Source: Puniceicoccales bacterium
Lineage (GTDB): Bacteria > Verrucomicrobiota > Verrucomicrobiia > Opitutales > UBA953
DNA length: 34,317 nt
Assembly (NCBI GenBank): GCA_031269335.1
Contig: JAISZI010000028.1
Location: forward strand, 1 to 34,317
Direction: 5' to 3'
The notes under the pieces were generated by a model that saw only the letters and a program-made list of their open reading frames with translations, did no database searches and was not told the DNA's origin. Below, piece by piece: positions 9,626-19,040 of this stretch. The stretch's first letter is position 1; each line of letters starts with the position of its first letter. Position numbers and translations under genes: made by a program.

Positions 9626-9887
9626 GCCCCAAAGGGGCGGCACCAAGTCAGCCCAGACATGGGAGCGCAGGCGTCCCGCCTGCACGACTGCCCGCAGCCC
9701 CAACGGGGCGGCACCACGTTAGCCCAGGGCAACGCCCTGGGCTGCCCCATCAGAATGCGCCGTTGGCGCGGGTAAATTGGGGTACGCACGCCATCGCCTT
9801 CGCCCCACCCTTCCCCCAGGGCGTTGCCCTGGGAAATGCTTGGGACCGCCCATTTGGGGCTTTTATTGGTGCCGCCCCTTTGGATGC
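9626..9887. repeat. Palindromic repeat cluster 1 in a convergent gap
   Basis: This non-coding gap between two convergent genes is filled with short palindromes. Type A (CCCAGGGCRNYGCCCTGGG core) lies at 9721-9743 and 9815-9833. Type B (GCCCCAACGGGGC core plus GGC) lies at 9626-9641 and 9697-9712, with degenerate copies at about 9846-9860 and 9871-9887. A third palindrome (GCAGGCGTCCCGCCTGC) lies at 9667-9683. B at 9697-9712 and A at 9721-9743 are separated by 8 bases and form the reverse complement of the composite unit seen at 33475-33667. The elements are REP/BIME-like and may act as a bidirectional transcription barrier (inference). I see no gene here. Confidence 0.85.
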
Positions 9888-9888
9888 T

Positions 9889-12800
9889 CTATGGTTGGGC
9901 GGGGGAGGGGAGGATTTCGTTGGCAGTTATTTCGTTGGTTTGGGCGGGTTTAGGGGCGCGTGAGAGGGCTGCGAACCAGAGATAGACGACTGGTGTGGTG
10001 AAGAGGGTGAGGAGCTGGCTTAGTGCGAGGCCGCCTACGATGGCGTAGCCGAGGGGTTGGCGGAGTTCGCTGCCGTCGCCATGACCGAGGGCGAGGGGAA
10101 TGCCGCCGAGCATGGCGGCGATGGTGGTCATTAGAATGGGGCGGAAGCGTTTACGGCTTGCTTCGTAGATGGCTTCTTCGGGGTCAAGTTTGCGGTGACG
10201 TTGGGCGTCGATGGCGAAGTCTATCATCATGATCGCGTTTTTCTTTACGATGCCGATGAGGAGCAGGATGCCGATTATGGCGATGACGCTGATGTCCTGC
10301 CCTACGAACCAAAGTGTGAGGAGGGCGCCCAGCCCTGCGGAGGGGAGGGTGGAGAGGATGGTAAGCGGGTGAATGAAGCTTTCGTAGAGCATGCCGAGGA
10401 TGATGTAGATGGTGACGATGGCGGCGAGTATCAGGAGGGGTTGACTGGAAAGGGATGCTTGGAAGGCTTGGGCGGTGCCTTGAAATTCGGTGAGGATGCT
10501 GCCGGGCAGGGTCATTTCTTCTTTGGCAGCTTCAATGGCGCTCACGGCATCGCCGAGCGCGGCTCCGGGGGCGAGGTTGAAGGAAATGGTCACGGAGGGA
10601 AATAGTTTCAGATGGTTCACAGTCAAGGGGTTAGTCGCATTTGTAGTGAAGGAAACCAGGGCGGAAAGCGGGACTTGTCCGCCTGTGATGGGCGAGCGCA
10701 GGAAAAGTTGGTCAAAGGCGGCGGTAGAACTTTGCAAATGCGGGGGGACTTCGAGAATGATTTGATACTGACTGACTTGGGTAAAGAATTGGGCGACCTG
10801 CCGTTGTCCGAAAGCGTTGTAAAGGGCGGCGTCTATGTCTTGGGTGGAAATGCCGAAACGTGAAGCGGCTTGGCGGTTTATTTCCACGCTTACCGATGGC
10901 GCGGAAGATTCTTGGTCGGAGGTGACGTCGCGGATTTGGGGCAAGGTGCGCAATTTATCAAGGAGGCGTGGCGCCCAGGCGTTTAATTCGTCGAGATCGG
11001 CATCGCGCAAGGTATATTGAAATTGGGTTTTGGACATGAAGCCGCCGACGTTAACATCTTGTTGCGCGCTTACATAGATCGTTATCCCTGGAATGTGCGA
11101 CGTGTTGCTGCGTATGCGGTCCATGACCGCCCAGACGCTGTCACGTTCGCGCCGATCTTTGCTGCTGATGAAGAAGCGGGCGTTGTTTTTGACTGCGTTG
11201 AGGCCTCCGCCGATGCGGACTTGAAAGGCTTGGACTCCCGGGTCGTTTTTAATGACCGTGCCCACTTCGGAGACAATTTTGCTCATGGCGTCGAAAGATA
11301 TGTCGGGCGAGGCGTCCACGGTGACGTTGAAGAAACCGACATCTTGTTGGGGGAAAAAGCCTTTTGGCATTTTAATGAAGGTGAAGCCCGTGAGGGCAAT
11401 CGTGAGGAAAAGGGAGAAGAGGGTGAGGCGGCGAAAACGTAACACGAAGCGCAGTGCAACGGCATACATTGATTCGAGACCGGCGAAAAATCGTTCGAGT
11501 ATATTATCGAACCAGCGAAGAAATTTGCCAGACGGGGCAATGGCATGTTTTCTCAGGAAACGCGAACACATCATCGGAACGAAAGTAAGTGAGACGAAAC
11601 CGGAAACAAGAACGGTAACAGTTATGGTGACGGCAAATTCACGGAAAAGACGTCCGACGATGCCGCCCATGAGGAGCACGGGAATGAATACGGCGACGAG
11701 CGAGATACTAATAGAAAGGATGGTGAACCCAATTTCGCCCGCTCCTTTCAGGGCAGCGTCGAAGGGTTTCATGCCCCCTTCAATGTGTCTGTAAATGTTT
11801 TCGAGCATTACAATTGCGTCATCGATAACGAATCCGACTGAGATCGTGAGTGCCATGAGGGAAATGTTGTTCAGGCTGAATCCGAGCAGGTGCATCGCGG
11901 CGAAGGTGGCTACAATTGAAATGGGAACGACCGCGCTGGAAATGAATGTGGCGCGGACATTGCGCAAAAAGAGAAAGACGACGAGCGTGACGAGAAACAT
12001 GGTGAGCACGAGGTGGGTCTCGACTTCTTCGACCGAGGAACGGATTGTCCGGGCGCGGTCCATGACGTCCATTTCAATGGCGGCGGGGATGTTATTTTTG
12101 AGGGCTGGGAGCATCGCATTGATCCGTTTTATATTTTCGATCACGTTGGAGCCGACTTGTTTGCGAATGGAGAGGCAGACGCCGCTGCGGTTATTAACAA
12201 GGGCTGCCGTGTACATGTCTTCCGGACCCGCAACGGCGCGACCGACGTCGCGCACGCGGATGGGGGAGCCGTTGCGGTAGGCGAGAATGAGGTCGTTGTA
12301 GGGGTCGGCGTCGAGGATTTGGTCGTTGGTATAAATAGAGAAGCTCTGCCGTTCTCCTTCGATATTACCTTTCGGAGCATTGACGGTTGCGGAAGCAATC
12401 ACGTTGCGGACGTCGTCGAGGCCGAGGCCGAGCGCGGCGAGTTTACCCGGATCAACTTGGATTCGGATGGCTGGTTTGCGTTCGCCCATGATGTCAACTT
12501 GGGCAATGCCAGGGAGTTGGGAAATTTGCTGGGCGACAATGTTGGAGGCGTTGTCGCTTACTGTGGTGAGCGGGAGGACGTCTGACCACATGAGAATGAA
12601 CATGAACGGCGAGTCCGCAGGGTTCACTTTGCGGTAGGTCGGCGGCGAAGGCAGGTCGCGGGGGAGCCGGCGGGTGGCAGATGAGATGGCAGTCTGCACC
12701 TCCAGTGCGGCGGAATCTATGGGGATATCGAGGTCGAATTGGACGGTGATATTCGTTCGCCCGACGCTACTTGCGGAAGTCATCTGCGTGACGCCCGGAA

Positions 12801-13038
12801 TGAGGGCGAGGCGATTTTCGAGTGGCGTGGCCACCGAAGACGCCATCGTCTCGGGACTTCCGCCCGGAAGACTGGCAGAAATTTGTATCGTGGGAAACTC
12901 AACTTGCGGCAGAGGAGCAATTTGCAGGAAGGGGAATGAGACGAGGCCGACGAGGAAAATACCGGCGGTTAGCAACGTGGTGGCGACAGGGCGTTTGATA
13001 AACGGCGTAGAAATGCTGACAAGTGAGGCGGGCGACAT
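9889..13038 (-). CDS. RND multidrug efflux pump, inner-membrane permease (MdtB/MdtC-like)
   Basis: This 1049-residue protein has the usual length of an AcrB/MdtC-type hydrophobe/amphiphile exporter. It begins with the typical cytoplasmic and first membrane segment (STPFIKRPVATTLL), followed by a large periplasmic porter domain. The proton-relay residues are present: a DD pair in GFVIDDAIVMLENIYRH near residue 403 and a Lys in GIVKKNAIMMIDFA near residue 931. The known role of the family is a proton-driven homotrimer that passes drugs, detergents or bile-salt-like compounds to an adaptor and outer-membrane channel. It is the third gene of an operon, 50 bases after the adaptor. MdtABC systems usually have two permeases; only one is present here. 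The substrate is not predictable. I see no clear Shine-Dalgarno sequence before the ATG. Confidence 0.95.
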   Translation of the reverse strand: MSPASLVSISTPFIKRPVATTLLTAGIFLVGLVSFPFLQIAPLPQVEFPTIQISASLPGGSPETMASSVATPLENRLALIPGVTQMTSASSVGRTNITVQFDLDIPIDSAALEVQTAISSATRRLPRDLPSPPTYRKVNPADSPFMFILMWSDVLPLTTVSDNASNIVAQQISQLPGIAQVDIMGERKPAIRIQVDPGKLAALGLGLDDVRNVIASATVNAPKGNIEGERQSFSIYTNDQILDADPYNDLILAYRNGSPIRVRDVGRAVAGPEDMYTAALVNNRSGVCLSIRKQVGSNVIENIKRINAMLPALKNNIPAAIEMDVMDRARTIRSSVEEVETHLVLTMFLVTLVVFLFLRNVRATFISSAVVPISIVATFAAMHLLGFSLNNISLMALTISVGFVIDDAIVMLENIYRHIEGGMKPFDAALKGAGEIGFTILSISISLVAVFIPVLLMGGIVGRLFREFAVTITVTVLVSGFVSLTFVPMMCSRFLRKHAIAPSGKFLRWFDNILERFFAGLESMYAVALRFVLRFRRLTLFSLFLTIALTGFTFIKMPKGFFPQQDVGFFNVTVDASPDISFDAMSKIVSEVGTVIKNDPGVQAFQVRIGGGLNAVKNNARFFISSKDRRERDSVWAVMDRIRSNTSHIPGITIYVSAQQDVNVGGFMSKTQFQYTLRDADLDELNAWAPRLLDKLRTLPQIRDVTSDQESSAPSVSVEINRQAASRFGISTQDIDAALYNAFGQRQVAQFFTQVSQYQIILEVPPHLQSSTAAFDQLFLRSPITGGQVPLSALVSFTTNATNPLTVNHLKLFPSVTISFNLAPGAALGDAVSAIEAAKEEMTLPGSILTEFQGTAQAFQASLSSQPLLILAAIVTIYIILGMLYESFIHPLTILSTLPSAGLGALLTLWFVGQDISVIAIIGILLLIGIVKKNAIMMIDFAIDAQRHRKLDPEEAIYEASRKRFRPILMTTIAAMLGGIPLALGHGDGSELRQPLGYAIVGGLALSQLLTLFTTPVVYLWFAALSRAPKPAQTNEITANEILPSPAQP

Positions 13039-13088
13039 GGCGGTGTATGTGTGTGAACGTGTGGCGGATGATGCTGTTGTTGATACGG

Positions 13089-14357
13089 TTAAATGGATTT
13101 TTTCGCGGGCGCGGGCGCGGGTGACGGAGCCGGTTTGGGCGACGGCGCGGGCGATGGAGCCGGTGCCGGTTTAGGTGCCAGCGCGGGCGACGGTTTTTCT
13201 GGAGCCGTTTCCTGCACGGGGGCGATGCGGATGCCGGGCTTGAGTTTGTTTTGTCCTTCGCGGACGACTCGTTCTCCGGGCTTAAGCCCTTTTACAACAA
13301 CGACTAATCCTTCTTCATCGAGCGTTATCCCCGTCGTCACCGGGCGGGCTTCGACGGTGTTGTCCGCCTTGGCGACGTAGGCTAAATGACCTTGCAGACC
13401 CGGCACCACGGCGGCGGCGGGGATGAGCACGGCGTTTTTGATGGTATCCACGTGGACGCGGGTGCTGACGTATTGGCCGGGCCAAAGGGTGCCGTCGTCA
13501 TTAGAAAAAGTGGCTTTGATGCGGATATTATCGGTGCTGATGTCAACTTGGTTATCGAGCAGGCTGACGACGCCGTTGCCGAGCACTTCTTTCGTTTCGT
13601 AGGCGAGGGCTTGAGCGGACAGGGGGAGCTTGCCCGAGGGCGATCCCGGTCGCAGGAGAGGGAGGTATTTTTGGGCGAGTGCAAAAACGACGGAAATTGG
13701 TTGCATCTGGGTAACTACGACGATGCCCGTGTTTTGGTTGGCGGTGACGATGTTACCCGCGTCGAGGAGGCGGGCGCCCGTGCGTCCGTCAATGGGAGAA
13801 CGCAGGGTGGTGAAATCGAGATCGAGCTGGGCGGCGTCCACTGCTGCTTGTCCCGCTTTGAGAAGAGCTTCCAACTGGGCGACGCGCGTTTTTTGTTCGT
13901 CGAGAGCGCGCTGGCTTTCGGCATCGCCTTCGACAAGTGCCCGGATTCGCTCCAAGTCTATGCGGGCATTTTTGAGCTGTGCCTCGTCCTGCTCTTTGCG
14001 TGCTGTTGCCTGATCGAGGACGGCCTTGTAGGGGCGCGGGTCTATTTGGGCAAGTATCTCGCCTCTGGCGACTGTCTGCCCTTCGGTGAAATTCACCGAG
14101 TCGAGCATGCCGCTCACGCGTGGGCGCACCGTCACGCTGTTGTAGGCTTGGACGGTGCCCGGGCTGTCGAGCCACACGGGCACATCTCGCGAGACGGCGC
14201 TGGCGAGCAGAACCGGAATCGGGCGGCGGGCGCGCGCAGCCAATTCGTTCTTGGCAGCCCTTGCCTCCGCATTCTTTGCCGTCTTGTAATAATAAGCGGC
14301 GAAGCCTAATCCGCCAAAAAAGATGGCGGCGACAATTAGCGTAGTTCGTGGTTTCAT
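13089..14357 (-). CDS. RND efflux periplasmic adaptor (MdtA/AcrA family)
   Basis: This 422-residue membrane-fusion protein has an N-terminal membrane anchor or signal (residues about 5-25), with no obvious lipobox. Next come a biotinyl-lipoyl half (SGMLDSVNFTEGQTVARGEIL), a coiled-coil hairpin with long Gln/Glu/Ala-rich helices at about residues 110-180, the returning lipoyl half (FTTLRSPIDGRTGARL), and beta-barrel and membrane-proximal domains. The last 45 or so residues are a low-complexity Pro/Ala/Ser/Lys tail, unusual for the family. The adaptor bridges the permease and the outer-membrane factor. It lies 33 bases after the outer-membrane factor gene and 50 bases before the permease, so a shared transcript is likely. 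Confidence 0.93.
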   Translation of the reverse strand: MKPRTTLIVAAIFFGGLGFAAYYYKTAKNAEARAAKNELAARARRPIPVLLASAVSRDVPVWLDSPGTVQAYNSVTVRPRVSGMLDSVNFTEGQTVARGEILAQIDPRPYKAVLDQATARKEQDEAQLKNARIDLERIRALVEGDAESQRALDEQKTRVAQLEALLKAGQAAVDAAQLDLDFTTLRSPIDGRTGARLLDAGNIVTANQNTGIVVVTQMQPISVVFALAQKYLPLLRPGSPSGKLPLSAQALAYETKEVLGNGVVSLLDNQVDISTDNIRIKATFSNDDGTLWPGQYVSTRVHVDTIKNAVLIPAAAVVPGLQGHLAYVAKADNTVEARPVTTGITLDEEGLVVVVKGLKPGERVVREGQNKLKPGIRIAPVQETAPEKPSPALAPKPAPAPSPAPSPKPAPSPAPAPAKKSI

Positions 14358-14390
14358 GATAAAAAGTTGCGAGGCGGATGTGCTGTGTTT

Positions 14391-15905
14391 CTAACGTGTT
14401 GTGGTTTCTACGGGGGCGTCCCACCCGCCGCCAATGGCGCGAATGAGGTGGACACTGGCGGTGAGGCGTTGCCCGCTGACGCGCACCGTCAGGCGTTCAT
14501 TGTTAATGGCGAGTCGTTCGGCTTCGGTTACGTCCATGTAGGAGACGGAGCCTTGGCGGTAGCGGATATTGACGAGGCGTGCGGCGTAATTGCTTGCTGC
14601 CACGGCGCGATTGAGGGCGGAGACGCGGGCGGCGAGTCGGCTTAAATCGCCGAGACACGATTCCACTTCGCGGAATGCGTCGAGCACGCGTTGGCGATAA
14701 ATGGCGAGTGCCTCGTCGCGTAACGCCTGTGCACGGCGGAAGTTAGCGATATTGCGCCCGCCGTCAAAAATGGGGACCGTGAGGGCGGGACCCAATGACC
14801 ATTTGCGCATGCCCCAGTCCATCACTTGCTTTATGTCAACGGACTCGAAACCGGCGGAACCGAAAATCACGATTGACGGGAAAAAGGCAGCTTCGGCGGC
14901 GCCGATGCTGGCTGTGGACGCGGCGAGGGTGCGCTCGGCAGAGGCAATATCGAGGCGACGTTCGAGGAGATCGGAGTGGATGCCGACCGGAATAGCCGGC
15001 GGCACGCGACGAACGACGGAGGCATCTTCGTTAATGGAGAAAGTCGAAGGATTGCGCCCGCACAACACAGCGAGTTCATAGCGGAGGCGGGCGCGAAGGC
15101 GGTCAATTTCGATCAAATCGCTTTCGGCGGTCGCCAATTCGGCTTCGGCGAGGGAGAGGTCAAGTTTGTCGTTGGCACCCAGTTCTTGGCGGCGTTTTAC
15201 GATAGCGAGCGATTTGCGGCGGCTCTCGATATTGCGCACGACAAGGGCGCGTTCGGCGTCGTGGGTGCGCACTTCAAAATAGACGCGGGCTGTCTCTGCC
15301 TGCACGAACAAGAGGGCATTGTGAAAATCGGCTTCGCTGGCGGCGACCCGCGCGGCGGCAGCTTCATTCAAGCGGCGCACCCGCCCCCAGAAATCGACTT
15401 CGTAGCGCAGACTGCCGCCGAAGGAAAAAGTATTCTCCGTGCGCGCCGTCCCATTTGACACCGTCCTATCACGGGACGCGCCCGCCGCGCCGTCGAGATT
15501 GGGATAAATTGCGGATTTTTCGGCGCCGGCGATAGCGCGGGCTTGTTCTACACGGGCGAGGGCGGCGAGGAGAGAAGGGTTTCCCTTGCCGTCGCGAAAG
15601 TCAGACGCTTGGGCGATAAGCCCGTCGAGCACCGGATCGCGGTAGATGCTCCACCATTTACCCTTCGGCAAATGATCGCGGGGAGCGGGAACTTTCCAGC
15701 ACCCTTTTTCCGAAAATGCCGTCGGCAGCGGTTCGTCCGGCACGGGTCTTTCGTAATCGGGACCCACAGTGCAAGCTGAAGGAAAAACGATAGCTATGGT
15801 TAAAAATGCAAAAACGGTGTGCTGGGAACGGAAAAACATAAAATACGCCGAAGGGACGCCCACCAAGACACGGCGGCAGGGGAATTTGTTGCCTGCTCCA
15901 AACAT
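14391..15905 (-). CDS. RND efflux outer-membrane factor, TolC/OprM (NodT) family lipoprotein
   Basis: This is the outer-membrane channel of the tripartite pump and the first gene of its operon. The family signature CTVGPDYERPVPDEP follows a hydrophobic stretch (FAFLTIAIVFPSA), so the Cys is the likely lipidation site, although Pro at -3 is not canonical. Two OEP halves follow, with long helical segments such as the one around FREVESCLGDLSRLAARV. The ATG at 15905 is chosen because a strong GGGAGG lies 4 bases upstream. It would give a long 44-residue leader. The in-frame ATG at 15839 would give a compact 22-residue lipoprotein signal but has no clear ribosome site. The position upstream of the adaptor and permease genes differs from many operons, where this gene is last. 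Confidence 0.92.
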   Translation of the reverse strand: MFGAGNKFPCRRVLVGVPSAYFMFFRSQHTVFAFLTIAIVFPSACTVGPDYERPVPDEPLPTAFSEKGCWKVPAPRDHLPKGKWWSIYRDPVLDGLIAQASDFRDGKGNPSLLAALARVEQARAIAGAEKSAIYPNLDGAAGASRDRTVSNGTARTENTFSFGGSLRYEVDFWGRVRRLNEAAAARVAASEADFHNALLFVQAETARVYFEVRTHDAERALVVRNIESRRKSLAIVKRRQELGANDKLDLSLAEAELATAESDLIEIDRLRARLRYELAVLCGRNPSTFSINEDASVVRRVPPAIPVGIHSDLLERRLDIASAERTLAASTASIGAAEAAFFPSIVIFGSAGFESVDIKQVMDWGMRKWSLGPALTVPIFDGGRNIANFRRAQALRDEALAIYRQRVLDAFREVESCLGDLSRLAARVSALNRAVAASNYAARLVNIRYRQGSVSYMDVTEAERLAINNERLTVRVSGQRLTASVHLIRAIGGGWDAPVETTTR

Positions 15906-15915
15906 TTTTCCTCCC
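15906..15915 (-). promoter_or_regulatory. Ribosome binding site for the outer-membrane factor gene
   Basis: On the minus strand, GGGAGG followed by AAAA directly precedes the ATG at 15905. It is the clearest Shine-Dalgarno sequence in this part of the window and decides the upstream start. The remaining sequence up to the cysA stop at 16012 contains a small hairpin (ACGGC/GCCGT) and an octa-T run, but no terminator with a convincing stem. Confidence 0.6.
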
Positions 15916-16011
15916 GTTCTGAAAAAAAACAGGAAGCGACGCCCGCCGACACCGCGAATATAACGGCTCGCCGTAGCGTCGTTCCTTTTCCGAATAAGTG
16001 AAATTCTCGGA

Positions 16012-17058
16012 TTAAATTGTATAATCTACGGTGGACGGCGACGGGGGACGGCGGAGGCGCAGGAGAACGTCGTCACCTTCGCGGAGGCGCAGGAGGGCGA
16101 GGTTTGCGCGTGAGATTTCTATGTCAATGATGCCCAGACCATCGAGACGTCGGGCGGCGATCTTGGCAACCGGACCGGCAGCGTGAATGTCGGTGACGCA
16201 GGCGGGATCGCCGTCGAGGTCGGAATTGAGGTGGACGAGTTCGATGTCGTGCGGGCGAACGAAGACGTAGCCATCTTCGACCGGCAGGGGTGCGCCGGCG
16301 AAAAGACCGCGCCAGGGGAGCGCGATGCGGTTCACGTTACCCAGAAATTTGTGGACAAAGAGAGTCGTCGGGCGGTCATAGACCTCTTGCGGCGTGCCAA
16401 CTTGTTCGACGTGGGCGTTGTTCATGACAACGACCTCATCGGCGATTTCGAGTGCTTCGTCTTGGTCGTGCGTAACGAAGAGCGTCGTTATCTGCGTTTC
16501 GTCGTGGAAGTTACGCAACCAGCGGCGGAGGTCGCGACGCACTTTGGCATCAAGAGCACCGAAGGGTTCGTCGAGGAGGAGGACCTTGGGCTGGACAGCG
16601 AGAGCACGGGCGAGGGCGACACGTTGGCGTTGCCCACCAGAGAGTTGCGAAGGGTAACGGGAGGCGTGGTCTTCGAGTTGGATGAGTTTAAGAAGTTCGC
16701 AGACGCGGGCTTTGATGGCGGCACGCGGGGGGCGAGCGGAACGTCGACGAACATTGAGGCCGAAGGCGATGTTTTCGGCGACGGTCATGTGGCGGAAAAG
16801 GGCGTAGTGCTGGAAAACGAAGCCAACGCCGCGCCTGCCCGGGGAAACGTCGGTAACATCTTCTTCATCAAAGTAGATACGCCCGTTGCCAGCGTCGGCA
16901 AATTCGAGACCCGCGATGATGCGCAGAAGCGTGGTTTTGCCAGAGCCGGAAGGACCGAGAAGTGCGACGAGTTTGCCGTCGGGGACACTCAGGCTCACAG
17001 CGTCAAGGGCGGTGTAATCGCCAAAAGTTTTGGTAATGTTATCAGCGCGGATGGACAT
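16012..17058 (-). CDS. cysA: Sulfate/thiosulfate ABC transporter ATP-binding protein CysA
   Basis: This 348-residue ATPase energises sulfate/thiosulfate import through the CysT-CysW channel. Visible motifs are Walker A GPSGSGKT (residues 35-42), Q-loop [12 protein letters not shown] signature [15 protein letters not shown], Walker [13 protein letters not shown] and the switch His in [11 protein letters not shown]. The C-terminal region has the CysA-type FVRPHDIEL segment and a TOBE-like domain. The ATG at 17058 gives the typical [12 protein letters not shown] start, 8 bases after the cysW stop. An ATG at 17091 would add 11 residues and overlap cysW. The gene is last in the cysT-cysW-cysA operon. 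Specificity for sulfate rests on all three subunits being Cys-type; related molybdate or other oxyanion transport is less likely. Confidence 0.93.
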   Translation of the reverse strand: MSIRADNITKTFGDYTALDAVSLSVPDGKLVALLGPSGSGKTTLLRIIAGLEFADAGNGRIYFDEEDVTDVSPGRRGVGFVFQHYALFRHMTVAENIAFGLNVRRRSARPPRAAIKARVCELLKLIQLEDHASRYPSQLSGGQRQRVALARALAVQPKVLLLDEPFGALDAKVRRDLRRWLRNFHDETQITTLFVTHDQDEALEIADEVVVMNNAHVEQVGTPQEVYDRPTTLFVHKFLGNVNRIALPWRGLFAGAPLPVEDGYVFVRPHDIELVHLNSDLDGDPACVTDIHAAGPVAKIAARRLDGLGIIDIEISRANLALLRLREGDDVLLRLRRPPSPSTVDYTI

Positions 17059-17066
17059 AAGTGCAG

Positions 17067-18026
17067 TCAATCTGTTTGGCGGAACTTCCATTCCGCAAAG
17101 GATTTAAGGACGAGTGTAATAATGGCGAGAAAAGCGAGAAGAGAGGCGACGGCGAAGGCGCCGGAAAATTTATATTCATTGTAGAGAATTTCGACATGCA
17201 GAGGAATGGTGTTGGTTTCCCCTCGGATATGCCCGGAGACGACGGAGACGGCTCCGAACTCGCCCATGGCTCGGGCATTGCAAAGAATAACGCCGTAAAA
17301 AAGCCCCCAGCGGATATTCGGGAGGGTGACACGCCAGAAAGTCTGCCAGCCACTCGCCCCTAACGTGATGGCGGCGTATTCGCTATCGCGCCCTTGCGCC
17401 TGCATGAGGGGAATGAGTTCGCGGGCAACAAACGGGAATGTGACAAAAATGGTGGCTATTATGATGCCGGGTGTGGCAAAAATAATGCGCGGGTCGCTGA
17501 GCCAGTCGGCAACAGCGGTGAAAAAGGCAAAGTCAGTGGCGTCGGCAATGTCCCGAACAACACCCGCGAGCGGGGCAAGAAGTTCCGCTTGCGTATCGGG
17601 CGGAAACCAGCCGTGGAGACCAAAAACGAGGACAAAGATGAGACCGGCGATAATGGGCGAAACCGCGAATGGAAGGTCTATTATTGTGAGCAACAAGCTC
17701 TTACCCTTAAAATCAAACTTTGTGACCGCCCAAGCTGCGGCAACGCCAAAAACGACATTTGCGGGCACAGCCACGGCAGCCGTGAGCAGGGAAAGACGAA
17801 TGGCGGCAAGGGCGTCCGGATCGGTAAAGGCGGCAAAGTAGGCGTCGATTCCTTTGCGAAATGCCTCGGCAAACACGGCAGCAAGTGGCACGAAAAGGAA
17901 ACCGAGAAGAAAAATAAGCGCGGTGCCGATAAGCAGATAACGCAGCCACGCCGGGTCATGGATGTGGTTGCGCGGACGTTTAGTGGAAGCGGCAGATGTC
18001 TCGGTAAGCGTTGAAAAAGCATTCAT
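17067..18026 (-). CDS. cysW: Sulfate ABC transporter permease CysW
   Basis: This 319-residue inner-membrane permease forms half of the sulfate channel. About six membrane segments are visible. The family loop that contacts the ATPase lies around [18 protein letters not shown], and [20 protein letters not shown] is typical of CysW rather than CysT. The N-terminus carries about 30 hydrophilic residues rich in Thr, Ser and Arg, longer than usual. It starts 36 bases after cysT and is followed almost directly by cysA. Confidence 0.93.
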   Translation of the reverse strand: MNAFSTLTETSAASTKRPRNHIHDPAWLRYLLIGTALIFLLGFLFVPLAAVFAEAFRKGIDAYFAAFTDPDALAAIRLSLLTAAVAVPANVVFGVAAAWAVTKFDFKGKSLLLTIIDLPFAVSPIIAGLIFVLVFGLHGWFPPDTQAELLAPLAGVVRDIADATDFAFFTAVADWLSDPRIIFATPGIIIATIFVTFPFVARELIPLMQAQGRDSEYAAITLGASGWQTFWRVTLPNIRWGLFYGVILCNARAMGEFGAVSVVSGHIRGETNTIPLHVEILYNEYKFSGAFAVASLLAFLAIITLVLKSFAEWKFRQTD

Positions 18027-18062
18027 GGCGGTATCTTATTGATAGATTGACAGTTGCTAATT

Positions 18063-18923
18063 TCATTGTTGATGGCGACGGCTCCATTTTTGGAGAAGAT
18101 TTATTAAGAGCAAAAGCAGAAATGAGGCGACAAGAAGCACCGTGGCAACGGCGGTGGCACCCGGGTAATTTTTCTGCTCCAATTGTTGGTAAATAATCAG
18201 GGGGGCAATCTGCGATTTTTTTGGGGTGTTGCTGGAAATAAACACCACGGAACCGTATTCGCCAAGGGCGCGGGCGAACGCCAAGGCAAAACCTGTCAAC
18301 AATGCGGGAATGAGCTGCGGGATAATAACTTTGAACAAAGTTTGCAGTCGCGATGCGCCGAGCGTGGCGGCGACCTCCTCAATTTCTGGCTCCAAATCCT
18401 CCATGACCGGCTGCAGCGTGCGCACGACAAACGGCAACCCAATGAAGGTGAGTGCCACAAAAATCCCCAGCGTGGAATACGCGACTTGGATGCCCAAATA
18501 GCCTTCAATCCACGAGCCTATCCACCCGTTTTTTGAATATACCATGGAAAGAGAAATGCCAGTCACCGCCGTCGGTAACGCAAATGGCAAATCCACCAAT
18601 GCGTCCACAATTCGCCGCCCAGGAAAGGAATAACGCGTAAGCACCCACGCAAGAATAAGCCCAAAAAAGGCATCAACAAGCGCCGCCGCAAATGAGCACA
18701 AAAAAGTAACACGATAGGCAGGCAGGGCAAATTCCGAAAATGCCGCATCGCAAAATTCGCCCCAACTCAACGACGTCGTTCGTATAAATACCGCAGAAAG
18801 AGGAATTAACACAATTAAACTCGCGTAAAATATTGTGAACCCTAATGAAATTCCAAAGCCAGGGAGGACAGAACGTCTCCTGAATGAAAATGTTGTAAAT
18901 TTCGTAGTCGTGGTCGTGTTCAT
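18063..18923 (-). CDS. cysT: Sulfate ABC transporter permease CysT (CysU)
   Basis: This 286-residue permease pairs with CysW. CysT-type sequence is seen in DLPFALPTAVTGISLSMVYS, in the EAA loop EIEEVAATLGASRLQTLFKV, and in ALGEYGSVVFISSN near the end. About six membrane spans are visible. A ribosome site, AGGTGA, lies about 8 bases before the ATG. It is first in the operon. No periplasmic sulfate-binding protein (Sbp/CysP) is encoded upstream or elsewhere in the window, so that subunit must come from another locus. Confidence 0.93.
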   Translation of the reverse strand: MNTTTTTKFTTFSFRRRSVLPGFGISLGFTIFYASLIVLIPLSAVFIRTTSLSWGEFCDAAFSEFALPAYRVTFLCSFAAALVDAFFGLILAWVLTRYSFPGRRIVDALVDLPFALPTAVTGISLSMVYSKNGWIGSWIEGYLGIQVAYSTLGIFVALTFIGLPFVVRTLQPVMEDLEPEIEEVAATLGASRLQTLFKVIIPQLIPALLTGFALAFARALGEYGSVVFISSNTPKKSQIAPLIIYQQLEQKNYPGATAVATVLLVASFLLLLLINLLQKWSRRHQQ

Positions 18924-19011
18924 CCGTCTTTCACCTATTGTCGTGGAAACGCGTAGCGAAAAAGAAGGCGGTTTTTTGTAAAGGAAAAAATAATGTTTTT
19001 ATCAACTAAAC

Positions 19012-19040
19012 ATTATACAATTACCCAACCAGCGTCGGCG
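19012..19040 (-). promoter_or_regulatory. Candidate promoter for the cysT-cysW-cysA operon
   Basis: On the minus strand a perfect TATAAT lies at 19017-19012, 89 bases before cysT, in an A+T-rich leader that contrasts with the GC-rich surroundings. The matching -35 region (CGCCGA) is poor. The leader has no other gene and shows no riboswitch fold that I recognise. Confidence 0.28.

Noticed and set aside
9626-9887. Possible CRISPR array because of regularly spaced palindromic repeats
   Set aside because: There are too few copies, the inter-repeat sequences are not of uniform spacer length, two palindrome types alternate, and no cas gene is present.
9121-9963. Plus-strand open frame of 280 codons crossing the barrel and the gap
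   Set aside because: It is out of frame with the barrel, and its C-terminal half is translated palindromic repeat (text such as AGVPPARLPAAPTG and PQGVALGNAW), a well-known source of false proteins.
15906-16011. Possible terminator for cysA
   Set aside because: The only stem is 5 bp and is not followed by T residues; the octa-T run lacks a convincing stem.
16183-17184. 333-codon plus-strand frame opposite cysA
   Set aside because: Antisense shadow; cysA on the minus strand has all ABC ATPase motifs.
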